Positions 1 to 8,127 of a stretch of DNA of 35,335 nucleotides are shown one piece after another. The number at the start of each line of letters is the position of its first letter. The first letter of the stretch is position 1. The notes under the pieces are model-generated. The model saw nothing but the letters and a program-made list of their open reading frames with translations, did no database searches and was not told the DNA's origin. The stretch spans positions 1 to 35,335 of the forward strand of contig NZ_BAABDL010000125.1 in the NCBI RefSeq assembly GCF_039539605.1, written 5' to 3'. The stretch is from Amphibacillus indicireducens. GTDB taxonomy: Bacteria; Bacillota; Bacilli; Bacillales; Amphibacillaceae. Both the position numbers and the translations under genes were made by a program.

Positions 1-55
1 TAACTGGCATTCACTTTTGGCAATTTAATGGGCAAATCACCTATAAAAAATCAAG

Positions 56-631
56 TTATGAATAATGCAGGTCTAGATTATATTGATCTGAAAAACTAGT
101 TAAAATGCCTTCAACAATTGTTGCTTGAATTTGTTCATGATCTTGAACAAAGAGCTCAATACTCGCATCTGTATCTTCCGTTAAATAAAAAGCTAATAAT
201 GTCTGGTAAGAAAATTGTTCAGGAATTGTGATCACTGCTAAAACTTCATCAGTAGCTAACGCGGCTTCTGCTTGCTCCTGATCATCATTTTCTTTCAGAT
301 CGATCAAATCACTCAGCTCTGGAGAACGAAGAATGGTTTCTAAGCTCAATGCTGGGTCAATGGTTCCAGCACTCGTAATGATTTGTTCAATAGCTTGTTC
401 TGGCAGTCCTTCGGTAATTAGATCCTCTCGAAATTGCTCAAGATCCTGTTCGAGATCATTTTCAATGATAAGGGCAACAGGAACGGGATCCATATCAGTC
501 GTGCCAAACATAATACTACCTAAGGCAAAGCCTAATATCGCAATCAAAACCATTGGCATAACAAGTAAGATCAGGACTTCGGAACGGTCACGAGAAATCG
601 TTAAAAAGTCTTTCCTAATTAAATTCCACAT
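56..631 (-). CDS. ABC-2 type transporter permease, N-terminal part (truncated, LnrM/YfiM-like)
   Basis: This 191-residue product has one N-terminal membrane segment (about residues 18-40) after a short cytoplasmic start, then an acidic extracytoplasmic domain. That is how ABC-2 drug-export permeases (usually about 370-400 residues) begin, but the C-terminal block of five membrane helices is missing. The frame stops at TAA 58-56. Bases 44-1 stay open in another frame and encode a plausible continuation (IGDLPIKLPKVNA), just past a T6 run on the coding strand (45-50). A frameshift or small deletion therefore looks likelier than a natural end. It sits 13 bases after the ABC ATPase gene and would be its membrane partner. 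By family knowledge, LnrLMN-type exporters pump out amphipathic polyene-like antibiotics; that substrate is inferred here from gene order only. Confidence 0.75.
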   Translation of the reverse strand: MWNLIRKDFLTISRDRSEVLILLVMPMVLIAILGFALGSIMFGTTDMDPVPVALIIENDLEQDLEQFREDLITEGLPEQAIEQIITSAGTIDPALSLETILRSPELSDLIDLKENDDQEQAEAALATDEVLAVITIPEQFSYQTLLAFYLTEDTDASIELFVQDHEQIQATIVEGILTSFSDQYNLDLHYS

Positions 632-644
632 CCGCTAAAGCCTC

Positions 645-1577
645 CTAGTCTCTTAATTTTCTTCCGGTCAAGTGGAGGAAGACATCCTCTAAGGTTGGCG
701 TCTGAACATGAACACCCTTAACTTTCACTTGACTTGCATTAGCGATCTCAAAAATATCAGCAAATACATCAGCACCTTTTGAGACAATCACTTTATAACC
801 TGTATCAACCTCAGCAATTTGCTGAACCAATGAGTGTTCATTTAATTGATCAATGAACTGTTCTGATTTTTGATGAACTTCAATTAAAATTGTATCCTCA
901 CTTGATAAAATACTTTTTAATTCCTCTTTAGTACCTGAAGCAATGATCTGACCGTGATCCATAATATAAACACGATCACAAAGTCTCTCAACTTCCTCCA
1001 TATAATGGCTCGTGTACAAAATACTCATACCCTTTTTACGATTTAATTCACGCACCATCTCTAAAATATGGCTTCTTGATTGTGGATCAATACCAACTGT
1101 TGGCTCATCCATAATCAATAACTCTGGTTCATGCATGAGCGAAACGGCAATATTAATTCTCCGCTTCATCCCACCTGAATAATTTTTGACTCGCTCTTTC
1201 TTTCGATCAGTTAACCCAACTAGTTCCAAAACTTCATCGATTTTGTTTTTTAATTTTTCACCTGATAGTCCATAAGTTTTACCAAAGAAATGCATATTTT
1301 CATAGGCAGTTAATTCTTCATAGAGTGCGATTTCTTGTGGAACGACACCGAGAACTGGACGAATTACATCCGGCTTTTTTAACACATCGCCACCTTTGAA
1401 TCGAATATCACCACTTGTTGGTTGTAATAATGTTGAAATCATTGAAATCGTCGTGGATTTACCAGCACCATTTGGACCAAGTAAGCCGACTGATTCCCCT
1501 TGATCAAGATATAAATTTACCCCATTAACCGCAGTTGTCGTTTTAAATTTTTTGTGTAAATCATTAACTTGTAGCAT
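645..1577 (-). CDS. ABC transporter ATP-binding protein (LnrL/YfiL-like drug exporter)
   Basis: Cytoplasmic ATPase of 310 residues that would energise the adjacent ABC-2 permease. The Walker A motif GPNGAGKST is at residues 34-42, the Q-loop glutamine near 81, the signature YSGGMKRR at 133-140, Walker B LLIMDEP at 153-159 and the switch histidine at 191. The roughly 80 residues after the nucleotide-binding domain form the extension usual in DrrA-type exporter ATPases. Length and neighbours (kinase, regulator, ATPase, permease) match the B. subtilis linearmycin-resistance locus. A hairpin with a T-run lies between the regulator gene and this one, so the exporter may be transcribed separately or by read-through. 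General assignment as an exporter ATPase is firm; the substrate is not known from sequence. Confidence 0.93.
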   Translation of the reverse strand: MLQVNDLHKKFKTTTAVNGVNLYLDQGESVGLLGPNGAGKSTTISMISTLLQPTSGDIRFKGGDVLKKPDVIRPVLGVVPQEIALYEELTAYENMHFFGKTYGLSGEKLKNKIDEVLELVGLTDRKKERVKNYSGGMKRRINIAVSLMHEPELLIMDEPTVGIDPQSRSHILEMVRELNRKKGMSILYTSHYMEEVERLCDRVYIMDHGQIIASGTKEELKSILSSEDTILIEVHQKSEQFIDQLNEHSLVQQIAEVDTGYKVIVSKGADVFADIFEIANASQVKVKGVHVQTPTLEDVFLHLTGRKLRD

Positions 1578-1620
1578 TGAAACACCCGCTTTCCTTTTTT
1601 AGCTTAATTTAAGTCTACAT

Positions 1621-1646
1621 AAAAAAAGATAGTGTCACCACTATCT
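1621..1646 (-). terminator. intrinsic terminator between response regulator and ABC genes
   Basis: On the minus strand the 8-bp arms AGATAGTG and CACTATCT enclose a 4-base loop and are followed at once by seven T residues. This fits a Rho-independent terminator for the kinase-regulator pair and would partly insulate the exporter genes. Confidence 0.8.
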
Positions 1647-1689
1647 CCAGTCATTAATTATTTAGTTAACCATGACCTCAGTCATTTTC

Positions 1690-2322
1690 TTAAACAATCT
1701 GATGGCGAACAGCATAAATTGCTAGTTGAGTTCGATCGCGCAATGCTAATTTATCTAAAATAACAGAAATATGATTTTTAACTGTCCCAATTGATAAAAA
1801 AAGCTCCTCTGCAATTTCCTTGTTGCTTAACCCTTGACCGACGCCAACGATAATATCAAGCTCTCGCTCCGTTAATGTTGGATCCGCTTCTTGACGTCGC
1901 TCACTTGCTATTAGAGCTGGAAATACTTTTGCTGCCACTTGATCTTCAATTGACAATCCACCTTGTAGACAGCTTCGGATCGAACGAATTAATTCCTTCG
2001 CATTCGCGTTTTTCAACATATAGCCATTCGCCCCATTTTTAAGTGCCTCTAAAGCATATTCCTCATCATTAAAGGTTGTTAAAATCAAAATTTTCATTTC
2101 TGGCCAATTTTTCTTGATTTCACGCATCGCTTCAAGTCCCGTCATTTCAGGCATGCGAATATCTAATACAGCTAAATCAAACTGAACTTTACGGCAAAGT
2201 TCAATCGCTTCTTTACCATTGTTCGCTTCTCCATTTACCTTAAGTTCCGGGTCAGTTTCAATCATCATTTTCAAGCCTTGCCTGACGAGCACTTGGTCTT
2301 CTGCTAATAAAATTGATACCAT
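1690..2322 (-). CDS. NarL/LuxR-family response regulator (LnrK/YfiK-like)
   Basis: DNA-binding response regulator of 210 residues. The receiver domain fills residues 1-120, with the acidic pair near 8-9, phospho-acceptor Asp54 in LDIRMPEM, Thr82/83 and Lys104. A LuxR-type helix-turn-helix lies at about 150-200 (LTERELDIIVGVGQGLSNKE and onward). It starts 2 bases after the kinase gene ends, behind AAGGAG, so the two are translationally linked. The likely role is to activate the downstream exporter when the kinase senses a membrane-active compound, as in the LnrJK system; the target is inferred from proximity. Confidence 0.93.
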   Translation of the reverse strand: MVSILLAEDQVLVRQGLKMMIETDPELKVNGEANNGKEAIELCRKVQFDLAVLDIRMPEMTGLEAMREIKKNWPEMKILILTTFNDEEYALEALKNGANGYMLKNANAKELIRSIRSCLQGGLSIEDQVAAKVFPALIASERRQEADPTLTERELDIIVGVGQGLSNKEIAEELFLSIGTVKNHISVILDKLALRDRTQLAIYAVRHQIV

Positions 2323-2324
2323 CT

Positions 2325-3473
2325 TTATTCTCCTTCTTCCATAGGAAATGTTCCGATTAAACGAAACTCACCTTCAACTTGATTTATTTTTAACGAGCCG
2401 TTTAATAGTTCTAGTCGTTCGCGCATTGCCTTTAGCCCAAAACCTTCTTCAATCTCAACTTTCTTTTTCAAAGGGTGACTAATTTGAAAACGGAAAAATC
2501 GCCCTCCAAGAAAGTTAAATTCGATGCTCGCTTGTCTCTCATTACTATGACGCATCATATTTGTTAAACCTTCTTGCACCGAGCGATAGAGAGCAACTGA
2601 CTGATCATTTGATAACGGGACAGACAGGGCACCTGATTGAACGTGAAACGACACACGCAGATGACTCTCCGACTCCAATTTCCGAATTAACTGAATCACC
2701 GCAGTCAACCCTGTTGTTTCTTCCCTTCTCAATGTTTTAACCGCTTCTCTTGTTTCATCTAAACTGGTTTGTGCAAGGATTTTCAGTTGATCAAATTTTT
2801 CCTGAAAAATTTGATCTGGAGCTTGAAGTCTGGCCACTTCGAGTTGCATCAATAGTGCTGTTAATCGGTGACCGACTGAATCATGAATATCACGGGCAAC
2901 TTGGTTCCGCTCTTCTTGGCGAACAACCTTCTCTTGAATAACCGTCTGACGTTTTAACTGGCGATATTCAGTTTCAAGTTGGATGTAGCTATCATTTAAT
3001 TGTGTGTTGATTTGATTCGTTCGTCGCCAAATATAAAGTAAAAATCCGATAAATATAATCAGCAAACTAAAATAACTAATCATAAAGGGGTCAAAAATGA
3101 GCAAATAAGGAAAGATGACAATTAGATACTGAACAAAAAGCTGGAGATAGAGCCGCCAGCCTTGTAAGTGATCAACCGTATGTTTTGCAATCACTAAAAT
3201 AATCAACAAAACTAAGCCATTAAAAGTTTGTGAACTGAAGGTGAAGAAAACAAATAAAGCAAGGGCTAATAATACCATTTGTAATTGTCTTGGTTTATTT
3301 TTTGTTAAGGGTAAGCAAAAGTAAAGCATAAAAAAGAGCGCACTTAAGATGATCGTCATTGGATCAAGCTCTGTCATGTCGCTCTTTGTAAATGCTGCTA
3401 TACCCCAAACGGTTAATAAATAAAGTAAATGAAACCAAAATGTTGGCATACCGATCAATCCTTCAAGACTCAT
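2325..3473 (-). CDS. sensor histidine kinase, HisKA_3 family (LnrJ/YfiJ-like)
   Basis: Membrane kinase of 382 residues. The first 150 residues contain five or six hydrophobic segments with very short loops, so it is probably an intramembrane-sensing kinase without a large external domain. A short coiled coil (about 150-185) leads to the HisKA_3 dimerisation motif RDIHDSVGHR with phospho-acceptor His197, followed by a HATPase domain with the N-box near NMMRHSN and a late glycine motif (EGFGLKAMRERL). This layout is standard for partners of NarL/LuxR regulators, and the next gene encodes one. It probably detects membrane-targeting antibiotics, by analogy with LnrJ. Confidence 0.92.
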   Translation of the reverse strand: MSLEGLIGMPTFWFHLLYLLTVWGIAAFTKSDMTELDPMTIILSALFFMLYFCLPLTKNKPRQLQMVLLALALFVFFTFSSQTFNGLVLLIILVIAKHTVDHLQGWRLYLQLFVQYLIVIFPYLLIFDPFMISYFSLLIIFIGFLLYIWRRTNQINTQLNDSYIQLETEYRQLKRQTVIQEKVVRQEERNQVARDIHDSVGHRLTALLMQLEVARLQAPDQIFQEKFDQLKILAQTSLDETREAVKTLRREETTGLTAVIQLIRKLESESHLRVSFHVQSGALSVPLSNDQSVALYRSVQEGLTNMMRHSNERQASIEFNFLGGRFFRFQISHPLKKKVEIEEGFGLKAMRERLELLNGSLKINQVEGEFRLIGTFPMEEGE

Positions 3474-3543
3474 TTACTATTATTTTAGCATAGAAATTGA
3501 TTTTGTTTGTTAAGTTTAGCCACTATTTATTTGTACCGGTTAA

Positions 3544-4188
3544 TTAGTTTGTTCTAATTATCACCTGATTCGTTTCAAAACCTAGTCTTGCTTGTAATTC
3601 CTCTGTTATTGTTAGTTGGATTTCAGTTCCAGGTGTCAGGTCAGTATAGATTAGCCCATAACCAGTAACGACTGTGCCATCACGCCATGTTTCTTCAGCT
3701 GGCTCTGGAGTGACTTCAAGAATGTGTTCATGATAAGATTCACCACTTATTTGACCTTGTTCAAAAATTTCACTTGGTAACAAGCTCATCTCTGGTTGCT
3801 GTTGAGACAAGCTGATTTCAATTTGATCAGCTTCGACTTCCAAGACACCACTTACAGGAATATCAACGTCACTTACGCTCAATCTGTATTGCCATTGATC
3901 CTCTGCGAATGCATTAAGTTGTTCTTCACTAAAATAGCTAAGGATTTCTACTACTTGCTCTTCATGCAATCTAAAGCGTTCATCTAAGTCAGCATCCGGT
4001 ACTGTCTCTGCACATATTTGTTCTTGCAAATCTTCATTTTCTAGTTCTAATTCTGTTATTTTTACTTGAAACGCTTGATTCTGCTGTTCTAGTTCCAACA
4101 CTTTTTCTTCTAATACTTCATCTTCATCAGTTACACTTGACGTTTCATTATTACAACCTACGAGCACAAACATTGTTAAAAACATCAC
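3544..4188 (-). CDS. coiled-coil lipoprotein of unknown function, start apparently frameshifted
   Basis: The visible frame begins at GTG 4188 and gives 214 residues: a hydrophobic stretch ending in the lipobox LVGC, a Glu/Leu-rich coiled coil (about residues 22-60) and a C-terminal acidic domain of unknown fold. The signal peptide lacks its positive start. Upstream in the same frame the codons read K-K-L-A-I-L-V and then a TAG. A good ribosome site (GGAGAGGG, 4227-4220) stands 5 bases before a TTG at 4214-4212 in another frame. One extra A in the A6 run at 4206-4201 would join the two as M-H-R-K-K-L-A-I-L-V, a textbook lipoprotein leader. The gene is therefore either frameshifted, mis-sequenced or expressed by slippage. 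No function can be assigned; it lies upstream of the kinase gene on the same strand. Confidence 0.75.
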   Translation of the reverse strand: MMFLTMFVLVGCNNETSSVTDEDEVLEEKVLELEQQNQAFQVKITELELENEDLQEQICAETVPDADLDERFRLHEEQVVEILSYFSEEQLNAFAEDQWQYRLSVSDVDIPVSGVLEVEADQIEISLSQQQPEMSLLPSEIFEQGQISGESYHEHILEVTPEPAEETWRDGTVVTGYGLIYTDLTPGTEIQLTITEELQARLGFETNQVIIRTN

Positions 4189-4219
4189 AAGAATAGCTAA
4201 TTTTTTCTATGCAAATTAA

Positions 4220-4227
4220 CCCTCTCC
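4220..4227 (-). promoter_or_regulatory. ribosome binding site for the lipoprotein, out of frame with it
   Basis: GGAGAGGG on the minus strand, 5 bases before TTG 4214-4212. It points to a start that is one base out of frame with the lipoprotein body. Confidence 0.6.
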
Positions 4228-4273
4228 AGTCTAAATATGTTAAATTAATTATATGCTAGTTTTCCCCATGAGT

Positions 4274-4304
4274 AAAGGCGCTAAATAACTTATTTAGCGC
4301 CTTT
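4274..4304 (-). terminator. hairpin terminator after the ring-cleaving dioxygenase gene
   Basis: Perfect 13-bp arms AAAGGCGCTAAAT and ATTTAGCGCCTTT around a 5-base loop, 10 bases after the dioxygenase stop. The T-run is short, so efficiency is uncertain. Confidence 0.7.
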
Positions 4305-4313
4305 AAAGATCAA

Positions 4314-5294
4314 TTATTCTTTTTCAATATCCAGTGTACTTCTCACCGTATCAATTGGTCGTACAACTGATTCGATCTGTTCACGTTTTGGCTCTAAAAA
4401 TGGTGGTAACGACAATTTTTCACCTAAAGTTTCATATGGCTCATCGCCCATAAAACCTGGTCCGTCTGTTGCCCACTCGAATAAAATATGCGGCGTGACT
4501 CTTGCATATAATGATTCAAAGAAATGTCGGTCAACGTAGCCAGATGTTTGGAGGCCGAACATCGGTAAATAATTAATCCATTCATCCAAAGCTTCGCGAT
4601 CGTGGACTCGAAATGCAAGGTGGTGCACCGTTCCATAACCTTGTCTACCGTCTGGTAAAACTTGATTATGCTCAACAACAATTTGTGCGCCATTTCCACC
4701 TTCTCCAACTTCAAACAAGTACTGGTCACGATTACTGTCAATTTCTTTGAAGCCTAAAACTTTTTCTAAAACTTGCTTAAAGTAATCAAAGTTACTAATC
4801 CGAATATGAACGGGACCTAACCCAGTAATTGCATACTCAAGCGGAATAGGACCTTTTTTCCATGGTGCCCCTGATTCGACACCTTGGTTATTTTGATCAG
4901 AAATTAATTGGTAATGTTGGTCATCAAAATCAACAAAGTTAATCACCTTTTTACCAAATTGCTCTTCGATACCATCATGCTTAACATCAAGACGATCAAA
5001 TCGTTTTTCCCAATAACTGATCGCCTCATCTGTTGGTACACGGAATCCTGTTCGAAAGATTTCATTCGTTCCATGTGTTCCTTTTGGAATCCCAGGAAAG
5101 TCAAAGAAGGTCATATCTGTTCCAGCATTTCCTTCGTCATCAGCAAAGAACAGGTGGTATGTTTGAATATCATCCTGGTTAACTGTTTTTTTAACTAAAC
5201 GCATCCCTAACACAAATGTGAAAAATTGATAATTTTTTTCTGCACTACTCGTAATTGCTGTCACGTGGTGAATTCCTTTTAATTCACTAACCAT
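4314..5294 (-). CDS. ring-cleaving dioxygenase / glyoxalase-fold protein (MhqA/MhqO family)
   Basis: Cytoplasmic two-domain VOC protein of 326 residues. Each half carries the beta-alpha-beta-beta-beta pattern. Likely metal ligands are the histidine of GIHHVTAI (residue 9 or 10), that of GTVHHLAFRV (224 or 225) and Glu273 in ILFEW. In B. subtilis the relatives MhqA, MhqE and MhqO (about 305-316 residues) protect against catechol, quinones and 2-methylhydroquinone, either by extradiol ring cleavage or by glyoxalase-like thiol chemistry. AGGGGG precedes the ATG. The gene stands alone, and its promoter carries a match to the MhqR operator, which supports a quinone/electrophile-response role. The exact substrate cannot be told from sequence. 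Confidence 0.9.
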   Translation of the reverse strand: MVSELKGIHHVTAITSSAEKNYQFFTFVLGMRLVKKTVNQDDIQTYHLFFADDEGNAGTDMTFFDFPGIPKGTHGTNEIFRTGFRVPTDEAISYWEKRFDRLDVKHDGIEEQFGKKVINFVDFDDQHYQLISDQNNQGVESGAPWKKGPIPLEYAITGLGPVHIRISNFDYFKQVLEKVLGFKEIDSNRDQYLFEVGEGGNGAQIVVEHNQVLPDGRQGYGTVHHLAFRVHDREALDEWINYLPMFGLQTSGYVDRHFFESLYARVTPHILFEWATDGPGFMGDEPYETLGEKLSLPPFLEPKREQIESVVRPIDTVRSTLDIEKE

Positions 5295-5335
5295 TATTAT
5301 TGCCCCCTATAATTGTATTCCGTACTTTTGATAAA

Positions 5336-5355
5336 TTATCTTTAATTCGAGATAA
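5336..5355. promoter_or_regulatory. MhqR-type operator (quinone-responsive MarR repressor)
   Basis: TTATCTTTAATTCGAGATAA has perfect 6-bp arms around a central AATT. It differs at two positions from the symmetrical form of the B. subtilis MhqR box (TATCTCGAATTCGAGATA, as I recall it). It lies directly after the -10 element of the dioxygenase promoter, where a bound repressor would block transcription. Confidence 0.7.
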
Positions 5356-5384
5356 TTATAACACGCTTCTTTTTAACTCGTCAA
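5355..5384 (-). promoter_or_regulatory. sigma-A promoter of the dioxygenase gene
   Basis: On the minus strand TTGACG (5384-5379) is separated by 18 bases from TATAAT (5360-5355). Initiation would fall inside the adjoining MhqR-like box, about 55 bases before the start codon. Confidence 0.7.
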
Positions 5385-5546
5385 TCATTTCGTTTCCACA
5401 GTTATATTTCCCTAGTTTTCCAACAGTAAACTAAGCACTCTTGATTTAATCTATATTATGACATGAATCGTCGATCACATTCATAGATTCATTTAATGGA
5501 TTGTTTCAAAACTTACGTCTACTGTTAGATAATATGGAGTTCTTTC

Positions 5547-5563
5547 AATCGAATTGTTCGATT
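5547..5563. promoter_or_regulatory. 17-bp palindrome at the aldehyde dehydrogenase promoter
   Basis: AATCGAA and TTCGATT flank TTG, a perfect 7-3-7 inverted repeat. It covers the region just upstream of and touching the -35 position of the aldehyde dehydrogenase promoter. It may be a repressor or activator site; the protein is unknown. Confidence 0.45.
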
Positions 5564-5578
5564 ATTGATTGATCATTT

Positions 5579-5587
5579 TGGTATAAT
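5579..5587 (+). promoter_or_regulatory. extended -10 promoter of the aldehyde dehydrogenase gene
   Basis: TGGTATAAT is an extended -10 element (TGn-TATAAT) with no good -35 hexamer at 17 bases, 30 bases before the ATG. Extended -10 promoters tolerate a weak -35 or rely on an activator. Confidence 0.55.
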
Positions 5588-5616
5588 AATCTAAATAATG
5601 AGTGGAGGTTTTTTGC

Positions 5617-6975
5617 ATGGATATATTAGAGCGACAAAAGGATTATTTTTATTCAGGGATCACACGCCCTTACCAATATCGTAAAAAAGCATTGAACCTA
5701 TTAAAAGCATCGATCAAAGCAAATGAAGAAAAACTATTAAAAGCACTGCAAACCGATCTAAATAAGTCTGATTTTGAAGCATTTACAACCGAGATCGGGA
5801 TTGTTTATGCTGAAATTGATTTTGTCTTAAAAAACTTAAAAAAATGGATGAAGCCCAAACGTGTGAAAACACCATTAACACACATTGGTTCTGTCAGCAA
5901 AATTTATCCTGATCCGTATGGTGCTTCATTAATCATTTCGCCTTGGAACTATCCGTTTCAGTTAGCAATGACACCACTTATTGGTGCGATTGCAGGTGGG
6001 AATACTGCCGTGATCAAACCATCAGAATTAACGCCAACAGTTTCAAATTTAATTAAAGAAATCATTAGTCAAACATTCGTTGAAGATTACGTTGCAGTGG
6101 GGCTAGGAGGGGCAGAAAAGAGTCAAGAATTGCTCAACATGCCGTTTGATTATATTTTCTTTACTGGAAGTGTAGCTGTTGGCAAAATAGTCATGGAAAA
6201 GGCTAGTCAACATTTAATACCGATAACACTTGAATTAGGCGGGAAAAGTCCAGTCATTGTTCATGAAGATGCTTCACTAAAACTTGCAGCTAAACGTGTC
6301 GCTTGGGGAAAATTCACCAATTCAGGACAGACATGTGTTGCACCAGATTATTTATTCGTCCATGAAAACGTCAAGGCACAGTTTTTAAACTACTTTACAG
6401 AAGCAATTAATCAGCTTTACGGTGATCACCCAGTTAATAACCCGAATTACGGAAAAATCGTTAACGATAAGCACTTCCACAGGTTGAGGGGTTATTTAAA
6501 AAGCGGAAAACTATATTACGGTGGTAAGGTCAACCCTGACAAACGAATCATTGAGCCTACTGTACTCGTCGATGTTGATCAAAACGATCCGATTATGACC
6601 GAAGAAATTTTCGGACCGATTTTACCAGTGCTTACGTATTCAAATTTAAATGAAGCCATTGATTATATTCGCAGACAGCCAAAGCCATTATCCTTTTACT
6701 TTTTCTCAGAGACGGCACACTACCAAGATACTGTACTTGAGCAAATTTCCTTTGGTGGTGGCTGTATCAATGACACACTTTATCATTTAGGCACACCACA
6801 CTTGCCTTTTGGCGGTGTCGGAGAAAGTGGCATGGGCTCGTATCGTGGCAAGCATAGTTTTGACACGTTCACACACAAAAAAAGTATTCTCAAGCAATCA
6901 TCAAGATTTGATTTCCCATTCCGCTACCCAAACTCAAAAAATGGATTGGAACGGGCACGTAAAATTATGAAGTAA
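5617..6975 (+). CDS. NAD(P)-dependent aldehyde dehydrogenase, class 3 (YwdH-like)
   Basis: The enzyme oxidises aldehydes to carboxylic acids and is a cytosolic, possibly membrane-associated, class-3 ALDH of 452 residues, the normal size for that class. The cofactor-site motif FFTGSVAVG lies near residue 182, the general base Glu206 is in LELGGKSP, and the nucleophile Cys240 is in NSGQTCVAP. The C-terminal motif PFGGVGESGMGSYRGKHSF is typical. I chose ATG 5617 because GGAGG (5604-5608) lies 8 bases upstream; the longer frame from GTG 5602 would place its start inside that ribosome site. It is monocistronic and converges on the mevalonate operon across a shared terminator. The dioxygenase gene is divergent, which hints at reactive-carbonyl detoxification, but the substrate is unknown. 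Confidence 0.92.
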   Translation: MDILERQKDYFYSGITRPYQYRKKALNLLKASIKANEEKLLKALQTDLNKSDFEAFTTEIGIVYAEIDFVLKNLKKWMKPKRVKTPLTHIGSVSKIYPDPYGASLIISPWNYPFQLAMTPLIGAIAGGNTAVIKPSELTPTVSNLIKEIISQTFVEDYVAVGLGGAEKSQELLNMPFDYIFFTGSVAVGKIVMEKASQHLIPITLELGGKSPVIVHEDASLKLAAKRVAWGKFTNSGQTCVAPDYLFVHENVKAQFLNYFTEAINQLYGDHPVNNPNYGKIVNDKHFHRLRGYLKSGKLYYGGKVNPDKRIIEPTVLVDVDQNDPIMTEEIFGPILPVLTYSNLNEAIDYIRRQPKPLSFYFFSETAHYQDTVLEQISFGGGCINDTLYHLGTPHLPFGGVGESGMGSYRGKHSFDTFTHKKSILKQSSRFDFPFRYPNSKNGLERARKIMK

Positions 6976-6981
6976 ACAAAA

Positions 6982-7020
6982 AAAGGTGTGAATGATCATT
7001 CTCAGATCACGCACACCTTT
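6982..7020. terminator. bidirectional terminator between aldehyde dehydrogenase and mvaK2
   Basis: AAAGGTGTG and CACACCTTT form a 9-bp stem with A-rich and T-rich flanks on either side. The genes on both sides converge here. Confidence 0.75.
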
Positions 7021-7024
7021 AAAT

Positions 7025-8113
7025 TTAAGTTATTTCCACACCAACCAAAGAAGCTGTCACCATTAACGGCTCAATCCCCGCATCTTCCCACAATTGATAA
7101 ACGTGATTGATCTCATCCACTGATTTAATAAAGGCAATTCCACAATCCCCTCCACCAGCACCTGATGTTTTCGCACCGCCAAATGGTGATGCAAGATCAA
7201 TTAATTCAGATAGTTTTTGCGTCTCAATTGGCACATCTGCTTCGATTCCAAGTAAACGCAATGCACTACGATTAGCTTTGGTGCCTGCAATCAAACTGTC
7301 CGAATCACCACTTTGAAACCCAGCAATCATTTGTTCAACAGCCATCTGACTCGTCTGCAAAAACTGCTGATACAGATTCGGCTGCTTCGATTTTAAACGA
7401 TGAACTTTTGCAACCATTGGAGCCGTTCTAGCCGTCTCCTGCGTCCAACCGACCAAAAAGTGAAGTTGATCCGGCTGTTTCAATGGAATAATTTTTAACC
7501 CAGGCCAATCCGCTTCGACGATCGTTTTAACAGAACACCCTTGATTCAATTTTTCCATTAACCAAACACTATCAAATGTCCGGTAATTCAACCAGCCACC
7601 ATACGTAGAAGCCGCAATATCTGCACATGAACCATTACCCTGTGCTCTAAAATGAGCGATTGAAGCTAGTTTAAAAATCGTTAACTGATCAGCAATCCGT
7701 TCATGTTGATTAGAAAACTTTAGTAACGCCGTCAAAAATGCAACAGATAACGCTGCACTCGAACCTAGTCCATATTTCTTCCCTGAGCTTGAATCAAGTT
7801 CGCTTGTTACCTTAATATGAACAGGCGAATGCCCATCTGCATAAGCGTAAAATGTATCTAATATATGTTTGATAAATCTCAGCCGTGGATGATACTTTTT
7901 AAAAATAGCTTTGCCAAATTTCTCATTCCACTGCATATTAATTAAATTCATTTCCGGCAAATCTAATCGATTAAATGGACTCGTCTGAATCTCAACTGAT
8001 AGATAACGATCAACTGCCACGACGATACTATCCTGATCAGGCTCTGTAATGGCATATTCACCCGCAATAAATAACTTCCCCGGTGCCCGAACTGTATAGC
8101 GCTCATCCCTCAT
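7025..8113 (-). CDS. mvaK2: phosphomevalonate kinase
   Basis: GHMP-family kinase that phosphorylates 5-phosphomevalonate to 5-diphosphomevalonate with ATP, in the cytosol. From ATG 8113 it has 362 residues, close to staphylococcal homologues. The N-terminal APGKLFIAGEYA, the phosphate loop GLGSSAALSVA in the middle and the late glycine motif GGAKTSGAGGGDCGIA identify it. The longer frame (from 8167) would overlap mvaD by 40 bases. AGGGGAG stands 6 bases before ATG 8113, which overlaps nothing and starts 14 bases after mvaD stops, so I use that start. It is the last gene of the mvaK1-mvaD-mvaK2 operon. Confidence 0.93.
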   Translation of the reverse strand: MRDERYTVRAPGKLFIAGEYAITEPDQDSIVVAVDRYLSVEIQTSPFNRLDLPEMNLINMQWNEKFGKAIFKKYHPRLRFIKHILDTFYAYADGHSPVHIKVTSELDSSSGKKYGLGSSAALSVAFLTALLKFSNQHERIADQLTIFKLASIAHFRAQGNGSCADIAASTYGGWLNYRTFDSVWLMEKLNQGCSVKTIVEADWPGLKIIPLKQPDQLHFLVGWTQETARTAPMVAKVHRLKSKQPNLYQQFLQTSQMAVEQMIAGFQSGDSDSLIAGTKANRSALRLLGIEADVPIETQKLSELIDLASPFGGAKTSGAGGGDCGIAFIKSVDEINHVYQLWEDAGIEPLMVTASLVGVEIT

Positions 8114-8127
8114 CCCGATCTCCCCTA

